Shown here: in pieces, positions 22,839-35,597 of the stretch
Layout: each line of letters starts with the position of its first letter
Numbering within the stretch: the first letter of the stretch is position 1
Origin: Nereocystis luetkeana
Lineage: Eukaryota; Sar; Phaeophyceae; Laminariales; Laminariaceae
NCBI GenBank assembly: GCA_031213475.1
Contig: JARUPZ010000019.1
Coordinates: 62,001 to 126,000 of the forward strand
Length of the DNA stretch: 64,000 nucleotides
Reading direction: 5' to 3'
The notes under the pieces: model-generated
The model's database searches: none
What the model saw: only the letters and a program-made list of their open reading frames with translations
What the model was told of the DNA's origin: nothing
Program-made: the position numbers and the translations under genes

Positions 22839-24595
22839 TAATTTGTGCTTTTCGAGCGTGCGCGCTGGAGACAATACGAATGATTATGATAGTGTGCCTC
22901 CAGACACCAGTGTAGCGATTGCCGAGGGGAGGGCCCCGGAGATCACTGTTACCTAGTTGGGAAAATATGGGCATGAGATGCAGGTTACAGTATTGTCTGA
23001 TCATCTATGTATGTGTTGAACCCTTGAGCCCAACTACGTACAGCAACACGTGAGTTGAGACTCCGTTAGTTTGCGGCATTCCACATATTTATATCTTTAT
23101 ACGCGGACATCTCGTTTTTAAGTTTTTGAGTTGATGTGTAGGACCACCCATGTTACTTGATACGTACGTACCAAAAGGCGAGATGCTCGTATGTATGCGA
23201 ACGGGGTAATATTCAATAAGAGTACAGCAGCAGAAGTAGAATGGAAAGAGAAACATCCGGGTATACCTGGTATGTATTTAGTGGTCGAGGAATACATGGA
23301 TTTTATGTGGGACCAGATATTCTCGTTGACAAGCATCTGTTTATTTACAGTCGCATTTGAAACTTTAGTGGTAAAGAGGAGTTGGAAAGCTGTTAACACA
23401 TGGGAAGAGCAAAACACCCAATGCAGACCTAATCGCTCGATTGCACGCCCCATCCCTTGTGTGTGTCGGGTCATTACTGCGGAGGCGACGTTTGATTCAC
23501 CCAGGAGGATAAGCTGGATGACCCGAGCTGCGGCGACGCCACGAGACCGGACGGAGAGGCAGCCGCGGCGGAGGCAACAGCAGTAGTGTCTGGGGTATCG
23601 GGGTGGTTTCTAATGAAATGTGATTGCCTGTGAATCTGAATGAATGATTTCATTGTTTTTTGTTTTTGAATTGTGTTTCCGGTCGATTTGGATTCCACGA
23701 GAGTTTTTGGTATTTTCCGAGTGGTCGCAACGTCAAATATTCTTCTAGTGGGGAAACCTATGTGCTATCTCGCATTACCGTCGCGATCTGTGTATCTATG
23801 GCGGGAGTAGGGGATAAGGGGAGACTCTTGTCCGGAGGAACGGGGTTCCTCGCGATCTCTGGCATTAAGTTTCTTGACTTGATTTTTTTATTGGCATGAC
23901 CACTCCTGTGGTATTTTTCTGATGATACTTGTGATTTACCTGGTAGGTTTTTGACAAGGCTGAAGTGAGACTAGGAAGCGCCTGGGGGCGTGTGCGGTCC
24001 ACATAAAAATGTTTTCTGACGAGGGAAGGTTTGGATAGAAGTTCGGAATACTGAGAGAGAGGTTGGTAGGACTGAACACTGAAATGCCAGGGGGTGCATA
24101 CGGTTCGGATTGAATACTTTTCGTTTTCGGTTTTTGGTAACTAACACGCTGATTATTTGTCGACAGGATTGGAATTTCTACAATTACGTTCGAGTCGATT
24201 TGCGTTTTACATTTTCTTGAAAGTGGACGAATATACTTGGATCAATTCCGCGGACAACGCCGTTTTACCTGGCTGAATCCCGAGAAGAGTGCCGTTTTAC
24301 CTGGCATTGGATTTCGAGAGTTTTACATGTTTGGAACAGAGAGGCTTTGGATTTGATCGTTTGAATAATTATATGACGATTTGAGTGTTGATTCGAGGAC
24401 TTGATTTTTGAGTTGCAGATTGGAGTTTTGAGTTTCTGAGTTTGGTATGAGGTGATTCTGATATTGCGATCTATCAACCCTGCTATTTCGTGCCTTGTCA
24501 TGCACCGGAACAGGGGGGACATTGGTAGGGTCGTGTACAGTGTTACCGACCTGGGGGGATATTGGAGTATGGTCGTGTATAGTGAGCAGGGGGGA

Positions 24596-24857
24596 TGTTG
24601 ACTGTGCTCAAGAACACGATCCGTAAGATCCATCGTAGATTGAGGAGTTCCATGCTGAACAGGGATTCTGGTGGTAGGGTATTGGGATGTCGGGGTAACG
24701 TGTACCCCACCAATACCACTCGATAGATGTAGCTCAATATGAGGCGAGTCAGCTCGACAGCTCGGATGTATAATATAAGATGAGTTCCGTGTTATTGTCT
24801 GGAGCAACCACGCGTTCCCGTGCCAGTTGCGTCTATACCTTTAGAGATCAATCAACA
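24596..24857. repeat. Right LTR
   Basis: 262 bp, identical to the left LTR. Before it, purine tracts recur three times (AGGGGGGACATTGG, TGGGGGGATATTGG, AGGGGGGATGTTG). They look like repeated polypurine-tract modules, the last one abutting the LTR. Confidence 0.92.
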
Positions 24858-25256
24858 TGACCACATAACTTGTATCTCTCCAGGATTGAAGAATCGGCAC
24901 AGGCACTGGTTGTGCTGGATGTCGGCGGGTAGAAAGAACGGTTTAATGCGAAGAACACACACATACAGCACCATGGTCACACGGCATTTCGTCTGCGCCA
25001 CCCCGCGTCGAGGTGGTCTCTGGCTTGGTACGGCAAGATGATTTCGTGCCGAGTAGGCGGTTCCGCGAGGACGGTTCGGAAGATTTAAAGCTGTCAACGG
25101 GGGGGGGGCGCCAGAGAAAATACTCTTGGCGCTCCCGCCGTGGCGAAACAAACGAAGCCTATCAATAGTGACTCTCTACAGGTCCAAGTGGAGCCCGTGG
25201 TACCTACACCCTAAAGAAAACAAAACAATTCAGATTGTGGAGGCCATCTGGCACCC
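24858..25256. other. Spacer without recognised gene
   Basis: Begins with the TGACC target duplication. Nothing else recognised. Confidence 0.4.
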
Positions 25257-25354
25257 TTAACCCTTTTAGGACCGCAGTCCCGTTTTGGGGACAAACCTGT
25301 CAAATTATAAGTAGTTTGTCCCCAAAACGGGGCTGCGGTTCTAAAAGGGGTTAA
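25257..25354. mobile_element. M2 palindromic MITE, copy b (intact)
   Basis: TTAA-CCCTTTTAGGACCGC at left and the inverted arm ending CTAAAAGGGG-TTAA at right. Both TTAA sites are retained, which is the piggyBac-type target signature. Confidence 0.9.
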
Positions 25355-27140
25355 TGTTTTATTCATTTGGCGCATTCTTTTTTTACCGGATTTTCTTGGA
25401 CGTAACACCGCTCGTGGCGCGCGTTTTTTATTTGGTTTTAGCTTGTACCTGATTTTGGCTCAAACGGATCAGGTATAACTGATTTTGGCCGCAGTCTCCT
25501 GACGATTTCAAGGGTGTAAAAAGGGTGTAGGTGTATAGAGATGTGGGCGGCTGCTTCTTTACGTGCCCCATAGTACAAGTGGGGTCTGGGCCATCCTCGG
25601 GCATTCTGGCGGGTTTTTTACTGATCTGTAGGCATGCATGTGACATGAATACCTACTGGGCAACATATTTTCGCTTGAATTGTGCTACCTGCGTGTGCTT
25701 CCGCGAGTCCGCCTGTTTCGCCGGGTGAGCAGCGGTGGGGCACGCAAAGAGAGGGCCCCCTACACCTCCACACTCATACCCTTGAACACAGTAGGCGCCC
25801 GGAGCCAGCATCGCTGCACACCGGTACATACCCGGCTAGACAGGTGGGCTCGCGCAGATGCACACATAAAGTAGCAAAAATACAGAGTGATACTATATTA
25901 TTTGGTGACATCTAAGCAGGTGTGTATCCATGTCGTATGCATGCCTACATATCAGTAGGAAACCCGCTGATATATATTAGAATGGCCCACAGACGCCACA
26001 AACACCGAATAGGCGCTGCCGGGAAATAAATGAGCGTTTTTTTATTCATGGGTGTGCTTCGGTATGTGGGCCGTGTAGCACGTGGTACTGTAAATTTACT
26101 GTGATTTGTGTGTGTGTGTGTCTGTCTGTCTGTCTGTCTGTCTGTGCGAGTACCGTGAAGAGCGTTGAAGTCGCACTGGGGTAGTTGCGATCGCCTTTCA
26201 ACGGCGCGCGTTTCCTCGACGACAATGGTAGGGATGCTGAAGCTGAACGTTATATTTTGGGAAGGCTCTCTCTCGATCAGATCTTTACCGAAAACACCTT
26301 AATAATGTTGTTCGGTATAGGCCACCTCAACCTTCGCGTTCTGGAGAGACTGCGTGACTGAAAAAAAGATCGCGTCCCCGTGCGAACTCAACGGCCATTA
26401 CGGTCGTTGCTGACGGTGGCCGGCGCTGTGTAAATAAGTGCGGGTCAATCATCCCTGAGCGTGATGAAGTAAGGGTTTATATATTATACACCATCAAGTG
26501 CTTGTTAGGATAAATGAACTATTGAGAGAAGATCTCACACGCAACATGTAACAACGAACCGTCTTTTTGTGCCTACATTAGTTATCTCTACTAGAAATGG
26601 GAGGGGGGGCGGGGGAGGAACCGTTCCCTCCTACGCAATGTGTGTACTGTATGCGTGCGATCTCTGTATAAAACGGGGGGAGCGGCGGGCGCTATCCCCC
26701 CTCCCACGTAAAATGTATGCATACGGTGGTACCGCTGCCTTTGTAGACACAGTTCTCTGTCCGACTCAATAGGGAGGTTAGCCCTCCGTTGGTACTCCGA
26801 GACTGTTGTGGCCCCGGGCGCGTGCCCGCGCACGAAGGAAAGACCCTCACCCCGGCATTGCCGTCCTATCCCTTACTCCATTGTGCCGAAGGCGGGTAAT
26901 CGCTATTCGCGCTCGCAGTGCGTGGTATAGTCTACACGTGCGTACGTGCATATGCACCGCTCCTATGTTGTGCAGCTACGAGATTGTCAAGTGTCCCGAG
27001 CGATTTCACAAACTACAACGAGGAGTGAACAAATGCGTTTCCCGAGGGGGGGGGGGGGGGGGAGGGGTGCACCATGTACGGACTACCACGTATCGTGTAG
27101 ATATATGTGTGTGTCACCTGGCATGGGTTATAGGTGATCT
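25355..27140. other. Repeat-poor spacer with microsatellite
   Basis: No gene supported. A compound (GT)n(TCTG)n microsatellite lies near 26108-26144, and a G-run near 27048-27064. Confidence 0.4.
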
Positions 27141-27149
27141 GAATGATGC

Positions 27150-27203
27150 GATAGTTGCAGAATGCCAGATTTTTTCAAAGCACAGCCCGGGGTTCGAACC
27201 TCC
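27150..27203 (+). other. tRNA-like B box fragment
   Basis: CCCGGGGTTCGAACCTCC near 27187 is a textbook B box. The matching A box upstream is weak. Probably a SINE relic. Confidence 0.3.
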
Positions 27204-27371
27204 TCTAGGTTTTTCTTGTCCTTTCCCCCCCCATAAGTCACGGAAAATACGGAAGCACACGCCTGAAAGTCACATGACACACACTTCCCGGCAAGGAGAA
27301 GCGCCATAACCCCGCCTGTACGAGGGGCGACGCTAACTTAAAGGAATGACAATCCGTGGGGTAAACGTCCG

Positions 27372-27458
27372 AGGTCCGGCCTTAACAGCCAGACAGAGAC
27401 CCCGGGCTGTGTGCTTTGTTAGATATAAACCATAACCACTGAGCTATACTGGCTCGGT
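27372..27458 (-). other. tRNA-like sequence (minus strand)
   Basis: The reverse complement contains TATAGCTCAGTGGTTATGG (A box) and a degraded B box (CGGGGTCTCTG). Stems do not close well; a tRNA-derived repeat or tRNA pseudogene. Confidence 0.4.
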
Positions 27459-29756
27459 GGTTGTGGTGAATATCCAACACAGAAGTTAGGATTGTTGCTG
27501 CTGTAGTGCAGATCTCGACAGCGTGCTGCGGTACTTGTCGTAGTATCGGCCGACCTCCCCTGGACGAGAAAAGCTCGACAAAACAGATTGTGACCAAGCT
27601 CAGCGTTTCGATGAAATGCCGACTACCGGGCGCCATTTTGCGACCCGACGCCTTATTGTGTACTCGCGCGCGGCATGTTTCTTGCCCACAAAGTAGCTAC
27701 TCTCGACTCCGATGAAGTTCATAGGTTTGTGCACCCATAGAACATTCAGAATGGTCGCCCAAACAAAACTCGTCACCAAAGACGACGACTTCGACCCAAG
27801 AAACCTCCTTGCGCTCGCATGAAGCGGCTCGTGGTCGAACTTGGGGTTCTCGTTATCGATAGGGTTAGGGATAAGCTTAGAGTTGGTGCTGGGGCTAGGG
27901 TTTAGGTTGGGTCGGGTCGGCCAAAGGCCCATTTGACAAATACTGTACAGTTCAACGAGTTTTGTCGAGCTTCGCTCAGAGGGCCTAGACCACGCAGTCA
28001 CGTGGCTTAGTAGGCCAGTGGGTGGTGCTATATTACCGAACCGAACACCGTCGACCTTGCGCACGCGCTCCTACTAATAGGACGGAGCTCAATCTTAAAC
28101 CGAACCTTCTGGATGTATGCAATGTTAGCTTCGGGCGGAATCATAGGGTACGGCCAGGTCAGCGCCACCTGCAGACAGTGCGGACTACGGCGGCAGCAGT
28201 CACGATGCCCAAGCTACACCTTGGCAGAAAAATTAACCTAAAACGAATACGGTACCCCAAAAAATCCTCCACAGCTTACAAGGAATCCTTGCACCAAAAC
28301 CAGAACATCCTTTACGGAAAACTACGACTATAGGCTCTGGGAAACGGCATACTTCCAGAGATGAATATCCCCGGTGCGTATTGGTGCCAACAATGCTACC
28401 TTTGTTTGATCTCCTAAGTTACGACGACAGCGTGCTCAAAGAGGGAACCCTTTTGGAGCTGACAAGGCAACTTCGCTGAGCTCGCATAGGACGCAAGGAA
28501 CCAGTGTGCACTCATGACGCGCTCAAGGCAGATTGGCGCGGCCCTTCCTTGATCCACCCGCTAGTAGCAACACCAAGTCGAGGCAGACGCTCTTCATCTC
28601 GCGCTTTCTTCTTCGGGCATCCCACCAAATTCGAAGGTGTGCATCTGCAGGGGTACAATAGCGGTGCGTGTGCAGGCATACCAAGCAGGTGACAAGAGGA
28701 GTGGCAATGGTTGGTCCGTAGAACTCCAGGTATATATATATTTGAAAAAACAAATGCGGCCGGAATGATGCGCACATTTGCACAGGCGTCAGAGTCTTCT
28801 TTCGTACCGGTTATGTTCCAACTAAACACAGAGAAAGCTGTTCAAGTTTTCGGCTGAAACGTGTCGCGCTCGGTGTCAACCTCTTCCTGCACTTCCTACG
28901 GCGTGCTACTCCTGCTAGAGCCCCTTTTCTGCCAGGTACCGAGGGGTACGGGTAAAGGTTACGTTCATTAACACGGGCGACCGCACGACAAACATAACAT
29001 ATCATCTGGACAAAAAAACATTGTTTTCAACCACACGCTTCACGCTTGACAATCGCGTGCCATTAAAAGTTTTTCGGCCTGCTTCTGACCCACGCCAGCA
29101 GCGGCATTCGACGATCAAACGAAGATCTTCAAGGGAGAGCGGGAGGGGGGGGGGGGGGGGGGGGGGTTGCTCAAAGACGCGCCACGACTCTACCGCACAA
29201 CGACGACTGTTCGGGAGGTGTAGCTCGGTCAGCTTTCAACCCCAATCCCGTGGAAAAAAGAGCCCCTCTTTCGGAAAGTGCACGCCGTCAGAAGCAAAAA
29301 TACTACTGTAGGGAGACTTTGGCAGTGAAAATCGCCACATACCAGGCACCAGGTATCAGGTATATCATACCAACGTGCGTGTCTGCCGGTATCTTGTGAG
29401 GGGTATGGTGGGCGGGTATACTTCGGAGGATGTGTACTTCGCGCGGCGAAACATGTTCCGCCCCACCAAAATGCAACTTTCGATTAAAAAACAAAAAATC
29501 AAACAAACAAACTACCAGGGTAGCAAACAAATCGTGCGCAAACAAATCTTCGTAGAGGTTTGTTTACGCGGAGGCCAAGTGTCCCTTCTTGCCTTCACCG
29601 CCACCGCCGGAGACTTTCTTCGAGCGCTCTCTTGCTCTCGCCGGTGTCGCCACTCCTGGCGTTTTTCACAAGGTGAGGGGGGGGGGGGGCAATGTTCAAC
29701 CAGACGACTGGAGATATGCGGCACATACATATACGTAGCTTGTTTTCGCCTTTGCT
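27459..29756. other. Intergenic, no gene assigned
   Basis: No exon could be supported with splice signals. Contains degenerate GGGTTAGG-like hexamers near 27855-27915, a G-run at about 29146-29166 and a G-run at 29680-29691. Confidence 0.4.
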
Positions 29757-30090
29757 GCATTTTTTTTTTATCATCACTTTCACTTTCCAGCCTAACTCGT
29801 AGGAGGTTTTACCCTCGACGAGCTTCTGGACAAGCCGTGGTCACAGGTGTCTACCCTTCTTCTCCCCCCCGGGTTCGTGCCTTTATTTTTTGTCGCGCAT
29901 AGGGTTCAGCATCCCCGCTGCTCGTCGATTTTCATCGAATGTAGCTATAACTCACGCTCTCGCGCTTTCCGCCAATCAATTTCTTTCATGCAAGAAAAAG
30001 CCCCTTTTTACGAGCATGCACTCGGGGGGACTTGAACCCACGAAATTGATCTCGATAGGCACGCGGACCACCTACCAAGCCACCGGGGAC
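29757..30090 (-). mobile_element. SINE superfamily copy 1c, full length
   Basis: Best copy. The head on the minus strand has GGTGGCTTGGTAGGTGG as A box and GTGGGTTCAAGTCCC as B box. The body carries ATAGGGTTCAGCATCCCCGC and CTCGCGCTTTCCGCC. The left edge is an A-tail (T10 on plus strand). It is tRNA-derived, with the 5' end at 30090. Confidence 0.85.
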
Positions 30091-30842
30091 GCCTGAAAAA
30101 CCGTGTGGACGGGAGGATACAATCTTGTTTCTCTGAGGGTACAGTCTTGTTACCAGAAGTGGGCACCAGTTTACGCCAACACGTTCGCCGTCGTGCAATA
30201 CCGGTCGAAAACATGCCACCACGAGGGGGGGGGGGGATCATAGTATTCAGGACCCGCGACGAACCCAAACAGGGGGGGGTCATACTGACCTCAGGGCCCG
30301 CAAAGGAGCCAAGAACCAGGTATCTCCCTACGCGTACACGCCATACTACAGGTACAGGTACAGGTAGATTGTGATCGCTTCGGTTCCCCCCGCACGCTTG
30401 ATAGGAGGCCGGTTTCCTTCGGCGCGTCGGGGCCCCCTTCGGCCCTCTTCTGCTGGTTTCAGCGGAGGAGGGCAGTCAAGGGGGTCAAACCGCCGTCCCC
30501 CACTGCTGTAGCCTTCTTGTTCGATAGCGGTCAGCGCAGACCACGGAGTTGGTGGATGGGGGGCGGCGGGAGGGGGGGGGGGGCAGGGTTCTCCTTCCGC
30601 TACATTTATTTCATCATGCCGTGGCGTGCGCGGGAGACCGAAGCACAGCGCTCAATGAATCGCGCGCTTGAGGAACGAAATCAGACAAATAAAAACCATC
30701 CGTAAGCTGGGTTGGGTTCTTCAGCCTACGTAAATGGGTCAGCTTTATTTACCCTTCTACTGACTGCAAAGAATACTCCTCATCGTTTCCAAGCATTTTT
30801 GACCCAAAACATGTGGGTGACAGTTCCAAAAAAAAGGGGTTA
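30091..30842. other. Intergenic, no gene assigned
   Basis: Nothing recognised beyond G-runs near 30224 and 30573. Confidence 0.4.
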
Positions 30843-30958
30843 ACCTGACCCTTTTAGTGCAAACTTCAGTCCCGTTTTGGGGACAAACCACTCAAAATTC
30901 GAGGTACAGAGCGGTCTGTCTCCAAAACGGGACTGCGGTGGTCCTAAAAGGGGCTAAG
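30843..30958. mobile_element. M2 palindromic MITE, copy c
   Basis: Arms CAGTCCCGTTTTGGGGACAA and its inverse TCCAAAACGGGACTGCGG, with a longer centre than usual. TTAACC lies just left at 30840. Confidence 0.8.
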
Positions 30959-31234
30959 GTGCCATCATGTTGTGCGAGTCCAGAGAACTTTCACACCAAA
31001 AAGGAGCAACAAAAACGAAGCGCGTTTTGTTCAAACCACGGGCGGAAAATTCGATTTTGTCTATCTTTACTCGTACGCGGCTCCCTTTTGACGGGTGAGT
31101 GAACGTACGTTCCGCGAGCACGGCAGTACGCAACACAAAAACAGGTTGCCTCCTCCCCCTCCCCCCCCGCACCGGCATCAGCGGCCTTCCTGCGCGCCCT
31201 GGTGCCCAAGAGCCGTAAAAACATTTCAGGCAAC

Positions 31235-31277
31235 AGACAGATCAGATCAGATCAGATCAGATCAGATCAGATCAGAT
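31235..31277. repeat. (AGATC)n microsatellite
   Basis: About eight units of a five-base repeat. Confidence 0.9.
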
Positions 31278-32606
31278 CACCCCGATTTCATTTTCTAGAG
31301 CCTTCGGGGCAGATAAATAGACCCCTTACTTATGTGCATATATGATATGCACGGTCTATTGTACTGCGAAGAGCACATTTTTTATTCCCGGTTGGATCTG
31401 CTAAGACACGGCCACTGTCGCGCATGCATGTCGGGTGGGGTCTGTACGAAACGGCTCGCGCGCAACATCTCCTACGTATATAGCGGCGCAAGCATATGTT
31501 AAGAAAATAATTTGAAAACAGCAACAGCTGTGAGATGCGAGGATTTCGTCGAAACTCATCTCTGCAAGCTGTTTGCGATACTTCGATCGCGCGTACTATA
31601 TACGGGTTTTCTATATACCAGACAAGCGATGGGGGACCTAGATGGTCTGGATCGGGATCTGTCGGATGTGTGAATCGCTCTGCTCATTCTCGCACCCTCA
31701 CCTTTGCCCGAACCATGAGGCAGTCCTGTTTTTCTTTGCGCCCCTATTTGCAAAATCTTATAACGGCAAATGTAGGATCTCCATGATCTGCCTGGTAGAT
31801 TGTGATCTACATGTCCGATGTCTGATTTGTTCTGCTGTTTCTCATATCTTTGCGTTCACCCCGAGAACCATGGCGGCATCTTCCCTTTGCGACGCAACAT
31901 CTCCTCGCGGCAAACACAAGAAAGGGCCTAGACGGTCTAAGACCGTGATATGTTTGATTTTATGAATCGTTCTGCTCAATACATCTCTTATCCTCTCACC
32001 TTTGCCCGAACCATCGCAATTCTGAGGCTAACGGGCAACTGGGGCTGGACCTCCTGCCCCCCACCCGGCGGTGCGCTAGCACTCCTCCGGCGCCAAGAGC
32101 TGTACCCTTCTGTCAGCCGTTGGGCCTGAAGTAATCCAAGAAACAGAGAGATAGAGAGAGAGATCTATTCTTTTCTTGCGCTGATGCGTGGTTCGACAGG
32201 GTCAGCAATCTATTTTTTCTCGAGCCTCCTTCACTTGAGGATCTCCGTACCTCACCCGAAAAACTGGCTTTCGAGAAGATGTGTACCTGGTATGCTTTTA
32301 AACCCGATACACAATCCCATGACGTATACCGGGTAGATGCTATCACCAACGAAAAAATATTGAGCTACCCAAACGGGATATGGCATGCCTCGTAAGTGTC
32401 ATGCCTTATTGGATACCAGGTAGTCCCTCAGGTGAGAACCTCCACCAGGCCCAGTGACAGTTTAGCCGAAAGGTGCTATAATATGGCATCGAGGCGATAA
32501 GGCATGTCCTATCGTGGCACCAGTCCGCTACGAAAACTGCTGCCTTCTCGTCGAAGCTTCTCAAAGCTACGGTGTTGAAAGGTTGACACAAACTGCAGCA
32601 GTGGTT
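31278..32606. other. Intergenic, GATCT-rich
   Basis: No gene. Two related ~250-bp segments (about 31560-31760 and 31780-32020) share GGTCTGGATC-like and CCTTTGCCCGAACCAT sequence, an old duplication. TACCWGGTA words lie at 32284 and 32414. Confidence 0.4.
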
Positions 32607-32702
32607 TAACCCCTGGACGTGCAGTCCCGTTTTGTGGACACACCACTCAATTTCTAAGTAGTTTTCCCCCGTAACGGAACTGCAGTCCTAAAAGGGCCAA
32701 GG
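32607..32702. mobile_element. M2 palindromic MITE, copy d
   Basis: Decayed arms (GTGCAGTCCCGTTTTGTGG and inverse). Lies two bases from M1 copy 3. Confidence 0.75.
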
Positions 32703-32704
32703 TG

Positions 32705-32817
32705 TTACGGGGGACCATATTAAATAAGACCTACCTGGTACGGTAAAAACAAAAACCCATATATATTCAGCTATTTTTACATGCAATATTTGGTCCTATT
32801 TACCATGGTCCCCCGTA
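32705..32817. mobile_element. M1 MITE copy 3
   Basis: TTACGGGGGACCATAT at left, ATGGTCCCCCGTA at right. It carries a TACCTGGTA insertion at 32732-32740. Confidence 0.88.
32732..32740. repeat. TA-CCTGG-TA micro-insertion in M1 copy 3
   Basis: Sister copies read GACCTACGGTA here (33848, 35516, 58708). This copy reads GACC-TACCTGGTA-CGGTA, so CCTGGTA has been added after a pre-existing TA. Confidence 0.88.
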
Positions 32818-33823
32818 GCAGTAGCAGCAGCCATCGAGTCGCTGCTGCTCGGTGACAACAAATCGTCTGGCGTATACATACATGTAGCCGAAAGCTGTAC
32901 ACGCTTGAACGTTGGTACACGCGCCGTATTTAAGCATATATACTTCGTATGCACGTAGATGCCGTCAGGCAGTTGACTTGGCTGTGTTTGCAACTTGCCG
33001 CGAACCCCACAACCCGCACCAAGCAGCACATTCACAACAAACGCCGCAAAAAATATCGTAGCTCAACACCGAGTGCACGGGGGAACGGAAAACCACGCGG
33101 TGGGAACGCTCGGGCGCGTGCTCGCGCGCGCGTGTTGCAACCGAGTTCAGGCCGGTGCGAACACTCCGCACTTGACACCCCAAGGCAGGCTCTAAGGCAA
33201 ACGATATTATACGCGCGGCATTTAATGACCCGCCGCCGGACCAGGAGACGGCTCACCTTCTCGCGCTGCTCCGGGCCTAGGACGACCGATGTTGCTCGGC
33301 CCTTTTTGAGGTGGTGGCAGGTAGATATCCAGCCGGAGAGGAAGAGAACCACACAGAAACATGGAAAAAAAGCGGGGCAAGCAAGGATTTTGATTTTTAG
33401 CTTTCCCCTTTTTTTTTGTCTCCTTTTGGGTTTTTCTTTTTTTCCTGCTGGCTACGTCTGTGTGAGGGATCGAGATTTTTTAGCTGGATAAAAATAGTGG
33501 AGGGCAGATACAATAAACACGATAATGAGATGACTCAGAAACGTCAATCCGGGCCTTGCTGCACCTTACATCGCCGTGCAACTCGTACGTGGAACGAGGC
33601 ACAACGCACGACCCCAACAAAATCAGCTGCAGAGCAATGGCAACGCCTGTGCTGGGTCCCGGCCTGGTGAGGTATACAGCCACGGCCCTTCCAAGAGGCA
33701 GAAGACGCAGCTCTCCTCGCCAAAAAATAGACAACCCTAATACCGCTCTGGGGCGCGAAACATAACGGACGCTTGGTCTTCTGGGTACGAGTAGTGTCTA
33801 AACGATCCTCATGTTTACGCCTA
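32818..33823. other. Intergenic, no gene assigned
   Basis: One donor-like GAGAAG|GTGAGC on the minus strand near 33260 follows a short open segment, but no partner exon in phase was found. Confidence 0.35.
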
Positions 33824-33920
33824 CTACGGGGGGACCACAGTAAATGGGACCTACGGTAGACACAAAAACCTACACGTTTACCTATTTTTACTAACAATAT
33901 TTGGTCCTATTTGACAGCGC
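33824..33920. mobile_element. M1 MITE copy 4 (right arm decayed)
   Basis: TACGGGGGGACCACAGTAAA at left and the internal GGACCTACGGTAGACAC segment are clear. The right end has been lost into GACAGCGCCCCCTC. Confidence 0.8.
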
Positions 33921-35495
33921 CCCCTCTTTGGTGGGGACGCCAATAAAATTGGATCAAGAAATCGAGCTCAGCGGCAAGCGCTACTCTATTATTAGACCCT
34001 TCCTGGTGTGTATCAGCCCATGTTCAAGGTTGTCCAAGAACTGCGTCATATGAGAAAAGGTTTTCTCAGGCTTGCTGAGGCTTCCTCAGATCGTGGGTGT
34101 CTCTTTGTTGGCGGGCCCGTACCGTGCCACGTAGACCCCACAGTAGTTTCACCCGAAAAACATGAACATAAAACTGAATGACTACTAGCACGTCCGTTCG
34201 TAAAAAACGACAGCCGGAATCCACGTTCCCGAGGACTGCATTCATTTTCACTTGTGCGCGCTGTTTGCTTGAGGTTGCCCCGCAGGAAGCAGTGCGCTAC
34301 GTGGTGCTTTCTCTCTCTCTGTTTTTTTAGGTTGTACGGATAGACGAATAGAGTGTTTGGATTGCGAGACTCACCTGGTCGGAGGCTGAAGCGGCCTGGC
34401 CCACGAGAGGGAGCTTCGTCGTAGGCTGCGCTCAATGCGCAGTATTTAGGGTGATTTTTTACACATGAAGACACAAATAAATAAGGAAAGGAAAAGCAAG
34501 AAAGTTAGGAGCAGCAAGAAGGTTAAGAGCAGGGGGGGGGGAGGGTAGGGGCGGAGGGGGGATAAGAGACAGGGGTAGGTGCTTTGCATACTCCGAAGGC
34601 ACAACTTGCTTTAACTCGAGGTGGATCGATAGTATCTACCTCGTCACGTTCGGGTTGCAACAGCATACTCGGTACCTGGTGTCCATCTTTCCTCGGTTTA
34701 CATCGGTACTCCATAAAGTGCGACCGGTAATGCTGTATATACTCGCATTACACGTCATGGTGGGATTGGTCCTTGTTTCTACGAGCATGAATGTTATACG
34801 TGTGTGTGCGCACGTATACTGCCGGTGTGCCCCGTTGGGGTAAAGCTCGTACGGACCTGTAGGTCCATGGGGCCTCCTCGCTGCTGCTGCAGAGGGCACT
34901 TCAAGCGCATGGTCATCTTTCGATCGTCTTCGAAGGCTCGCCTACGCGCCCCCCATGACGGCAAAGCAGCGAAAATCGACGCGCAGTGGGCGGGTTAGAG
35001 AAGTCAAAAGACAGGGGGAAAAGATGCCAATGATTTTTTGTTCGTTAGAATAAAAATATGCTATATATACTTCACGCCTCGGTCAGATGATCGATTCCCA
35101 CGTACGTGCTGACTTAGATCCTTCAGAGCAGATGATCTGTACGATCTGTGTGATCTGTATGATTTAGCTCGTTTTGCCGGTTGGGAGCCGTATCATCTGA
35201 ACGATCTATCTATATGGCACACATGTTTCCTGGGTTGGATCTGTACTGGAGAGATCCTGCACAACGTCTCATATCGGCAGGTAGGCGAGGAACTAGATGA
35301 TCTTCGGCAGATCGTGATTTGTCCGAGGCGTGAAATATTGATATTGGGAAACGTTTTTGTGTTTGGGGTACACCAAGGCCTCTTTTGGCCTGAACGTACC
35401 GTTTTTTAGTGTTGGACGGCGGTCAACCATCGAGGGGTTACGCGGGCGCTCGCACCCTTTGGTATCAAGCTCGGCTGCAAGGAACTCTGCTATCC
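33921..35495. other. Intergenic, 3' side of TTLL gene
   Basis: No gene. A G-run lies at 34532-34541. The stretch 35090-35300 is rich in GATCTGTATGAT-like words shared with 60150-60330 and 62100-62200. Confidence 0.35.
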
Positions 35496-35597
35496 AGGGG
35501 GGGCATATTGAATAGGACCTACGGTACGCACGAAAACCTACATATTTCGCTATTTCTACTGACAATGTTTGGTCCTATTTACTACGGTCCCCCGTAG
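35496..35597. mobile_element. M1 MITE copy 5
   Basis: Decayed left arm (GGGGGGGCATATTGAATAGG), intact right arm (ACTACGGTCCCCCGTA). Confidence 0.82.

Larger units (their letters stand above)
20829..24857. mobile_element. Complete non-autonomous LTR retrotransposon
   Basis: Total length 4029 bp. Two 262-bp LTRs (20829-21090 and 24596-24857) appear identical base for base. Each begins TGTTGA and ends TCAACA, the short inverted termini expected of LTRs. The flanking 5 bp, TGACC at 20824-20828 and TGACC at 24858-24862, are a target-site duplication. A purine-rich tract (GAGCAGGGGGGA) directly precedes the right LTR. The 3.5-kb interior has no recognisable gag, RT or integrase, so it must be moved by another element's proteins (LARD-like). 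Identical LTRs mean a recent insertion. Confidence 0.93.

Noticed and set aside
32949-33491. Plus-strand open frame of 180 aa
   Set aside because: Arg-rich low-complexity translation without splice context or recognisable domain.
33255-34430. Possible further TTLL exons (donors near 34376 and 33260)
   Set aside because: Donor sites look real but the segments are very short, acceptors are weak, and exon 7 already ends in a stop.
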